A DNA stretch of 64,000 bases from Nocardia sp. NBC_00416 (lineage in GTDB: Bacteria; Actinomycetota; Actinomycetes; Mycobacteriales; Mycobacteriaceae): positions 3,164,501 to 3,228,500 of the forward strand of contig NZ_CP107932.1 in the NCBI RefSeq assembly GCF_036032445.1, given 5' to 3'. Below are positions 63,009 to 64,000 of this stretch, piece after piece (position 1 is the stretch's first letter; each line of letters starts with the position of its first letter). Made by a program: the position numbers and the translations under genes. Under the pieces are notes generated by a model. The model saw nothing but the letters and a program-made list of their open reading frames with translations. It searched no databases and was not told where the DNA came from.

Positions 63009-64000
63009 TCAGTGCGCCCGCACCGAATCCAGTACCCGCTGACAGATCCGGACCGGATCGGCCACCGCATCCGCGCCGGCGGCCGCCTCCCGCGCCGCTT
63101 CGGTGAACCGCGGCTCCCCCAGCACGCGGAGCACGGCGTCCCGCACAGCCTCCGCGGTGAGCGGCCGGACCAACAGCGACACTCCTCGCCGTTGCGCGCG
63201 ATTGGCCAGTTCCCATTGGTCACCACCGCCGGGGACGGTCACCACCGGCACACCCGCGGACAGCGACTTGGCCAGCAGTCCGTGCCCACCACCGCCGACC
63301 ACCACCGACGCGTCGGCGAGTAGTTCGTCCTGCCGGCCCAGCCCGGCGGTCGCCCACTCCGGCAGCGGATGCGGCGGTTCGTCGAGCATGGAGATCGCCA
63401 CCCGGACACCGGTTCCCGCCAGCGCCTCCAGCACCGTCTCCGCCATTCCGGTCACCCCGGTATGCGCGGTGGACGGCGCCACCACCACCAGCGGGCCGTC
63501 GCCCGGCGGCCGTTCCAGCCGCCGGTCGGTGGGTTCCCACAGCAGCGGGCCGACCACTTCGGCTTCCGCCGGCCAATCCGGGCGCGGCACCTCCAGCGCG
63601 GGCAAGGTGGCGACGAGCCGCGCGGCCGGACCCGGATCGGCAGCGGGCAATCCCACACCGACCCTGGCCATCTCACGCTGCCGCGTCCCGGTCCGCACGG
63701 CACGGTCGGTGAACGCCCGCAGCACCGTGTCCCGCGCACGCCCGCGGATACCGGTCCCCGGCGCGAGTCCACTTCCGATGGGCGGCAGACCTTTCGACGG
63801 GAGGTACAGCGGATGCGGCGAGAGTTCCACCCACGGCACCCGCAACCGTTCGGCGGCCATCCCGCCGCCGGCGGTGAGTACGTCGGAGACGACGAGTTCG
63901 GGCAGCATGGCGCCGAGTTCGGGCAGGATCTCGGTCGAGATATAGGCGGCCCGTTGATGAATCCGCGCGCCGGCATCCGCGTCGTCGTCGATAGGACGGG
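63009..64000 (-). CDS. Glycosyltransferase, MGT/UGT-like (5' part missing)
   Basis: The visible 330 residues run off the window. The frame continues past the ATG at 63908 to the edge (GARIHQRAAYISTEILPELG), so that ATG is not the true start. The C-terminal domain shows VVGGGGHGLLAKSLSAGVPVV, VTVPGGGDQWELANRAQRRG and an E/Q nucleotide-sugar region, as in GT1-family enzymes such as macrolide or sterol glycosyltransferases. It is the homologue of Rv2739c. The sugar donor and acceptor are unknown. Confidence 0.85.
   Translation of the reverse strand, partial: RPIDDDADAGARIHQRAAYISTEILPELGAMLPELVVSDVLTAGGGMAAERLRVPWVELSPHPLYLPSKGLPPIGSGLAPGTGIRGRARDTVLRAFTDRAVRTGTRQREMARVGVGLPAADPGPAARLVATLPALEVPRPDWPAEAEVVGPLLWEPTDRRLERPPGDGPLVVVAPSTAHTGVTGMAETVLEALAGTGVRVAISMLDEPPHPLPEWATAGLGRQDELLADASVVVGGGGHGLLAKSLSAGVPVVTVPGGGDQWELANRAQRRGVSLLVRPLTAEAVRDAVLRVLGEPRFTEAAREAAAGADAVADPVRICQRVLDSVRAH

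Overview
The window is a very GC-rich, gene-dense piece of chromosome from a member of the Mycobacteriales, most likely Nocardia or a close relative. The main reason is gene order. From left to right it follows the Mycobacterium tuberculosis block Rv2701c-Rv2739c: suhB, ppgK, sigA, a BrkB-type membrane protein, DUF3039, DUF3099, sigB, ideR, DUF4192, PAC2, nrdR, a divS/chiZ-like gene, lexA, hflX, dapF, miaA, the Rv2728c homologue, DUF349, the Rv2732c homologue, miaB, recX, recA, DUF3046 and the Rv2739c homologue. I identify 59 protein genes (two cut by the window edges) and one possible micro-ORF. I see no rRNA, tRNA, CRISPR array, prophage or intact insertion sequence.

Layout. Bases 1-3177 hold suhB, ppgK and the primary sigma factor sigA. 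Bases 3266-8572 are accessory: ethanolamine ammonia-lyase (eutBC), a NarL-type two-component system and two small proteins. Bases 8660-15080 hold a TetR regulator, an SNF2 helicase with its SWIM partner, a double-HTH MerR regulator facing a DUF6194-like gene, and another SF2 helicase. Bases 15269-20010 run from BrkB to sigB. Bases 20284-26086 place a lysine acetyltransferase and its candidate deacetylase AcuC back to back with ideR-galE. Bases 26104-36912 carry DUF4192, PAC2, a DUF3516 helicase, speD, a membrane protein and the large helicase hrpA. Bases 36989-39123 form the nrdR / divS-like / lexA SOS locus. Bases 39207-47269 are accessory metabolism and regulation (IclR with SDR and reductase genes, lipase, acyl-CoA dehydrogenase, acyltransferase) and contain a 319-bp MITE-like element. 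Bases 47393-56734 hold tRNA and rRNA modification, hflX and dapF. Bases 57136-60487 are gluABCD (glutamate uptake). Bases 60635-64000 are recX-recA, DUF3046 and a glycosyltransferase.

How the parts work together. The two group-1/2 sigma factors, LexA and IdeR make this a regulatory core. sigB has an ECF-type promoter (GGAAC-N18-GTT). lexA and the divS-like gene share three LexA boxes, and recA has one placed between its -35 and -10. Many genes have a TANNNT hexamer 6-8 bases before an ATG or GTG and lack a Shine-Dalgarno sequence, which suggests leaderless transcripts; I used this to choose several starts. Convergent genes are usually separated by strong hairpins without a U-run.

Items most worth a second look are the MITE-like element with its micro-ORF, a DnaA-box plus 26-bp palindrome between DUF4192 and PAC2, the overlapping acetyltransferase/deacetylase pair beside ideR, the lone SpeD, and a possible iteron-like repeat upstream of the DUF349 gene.
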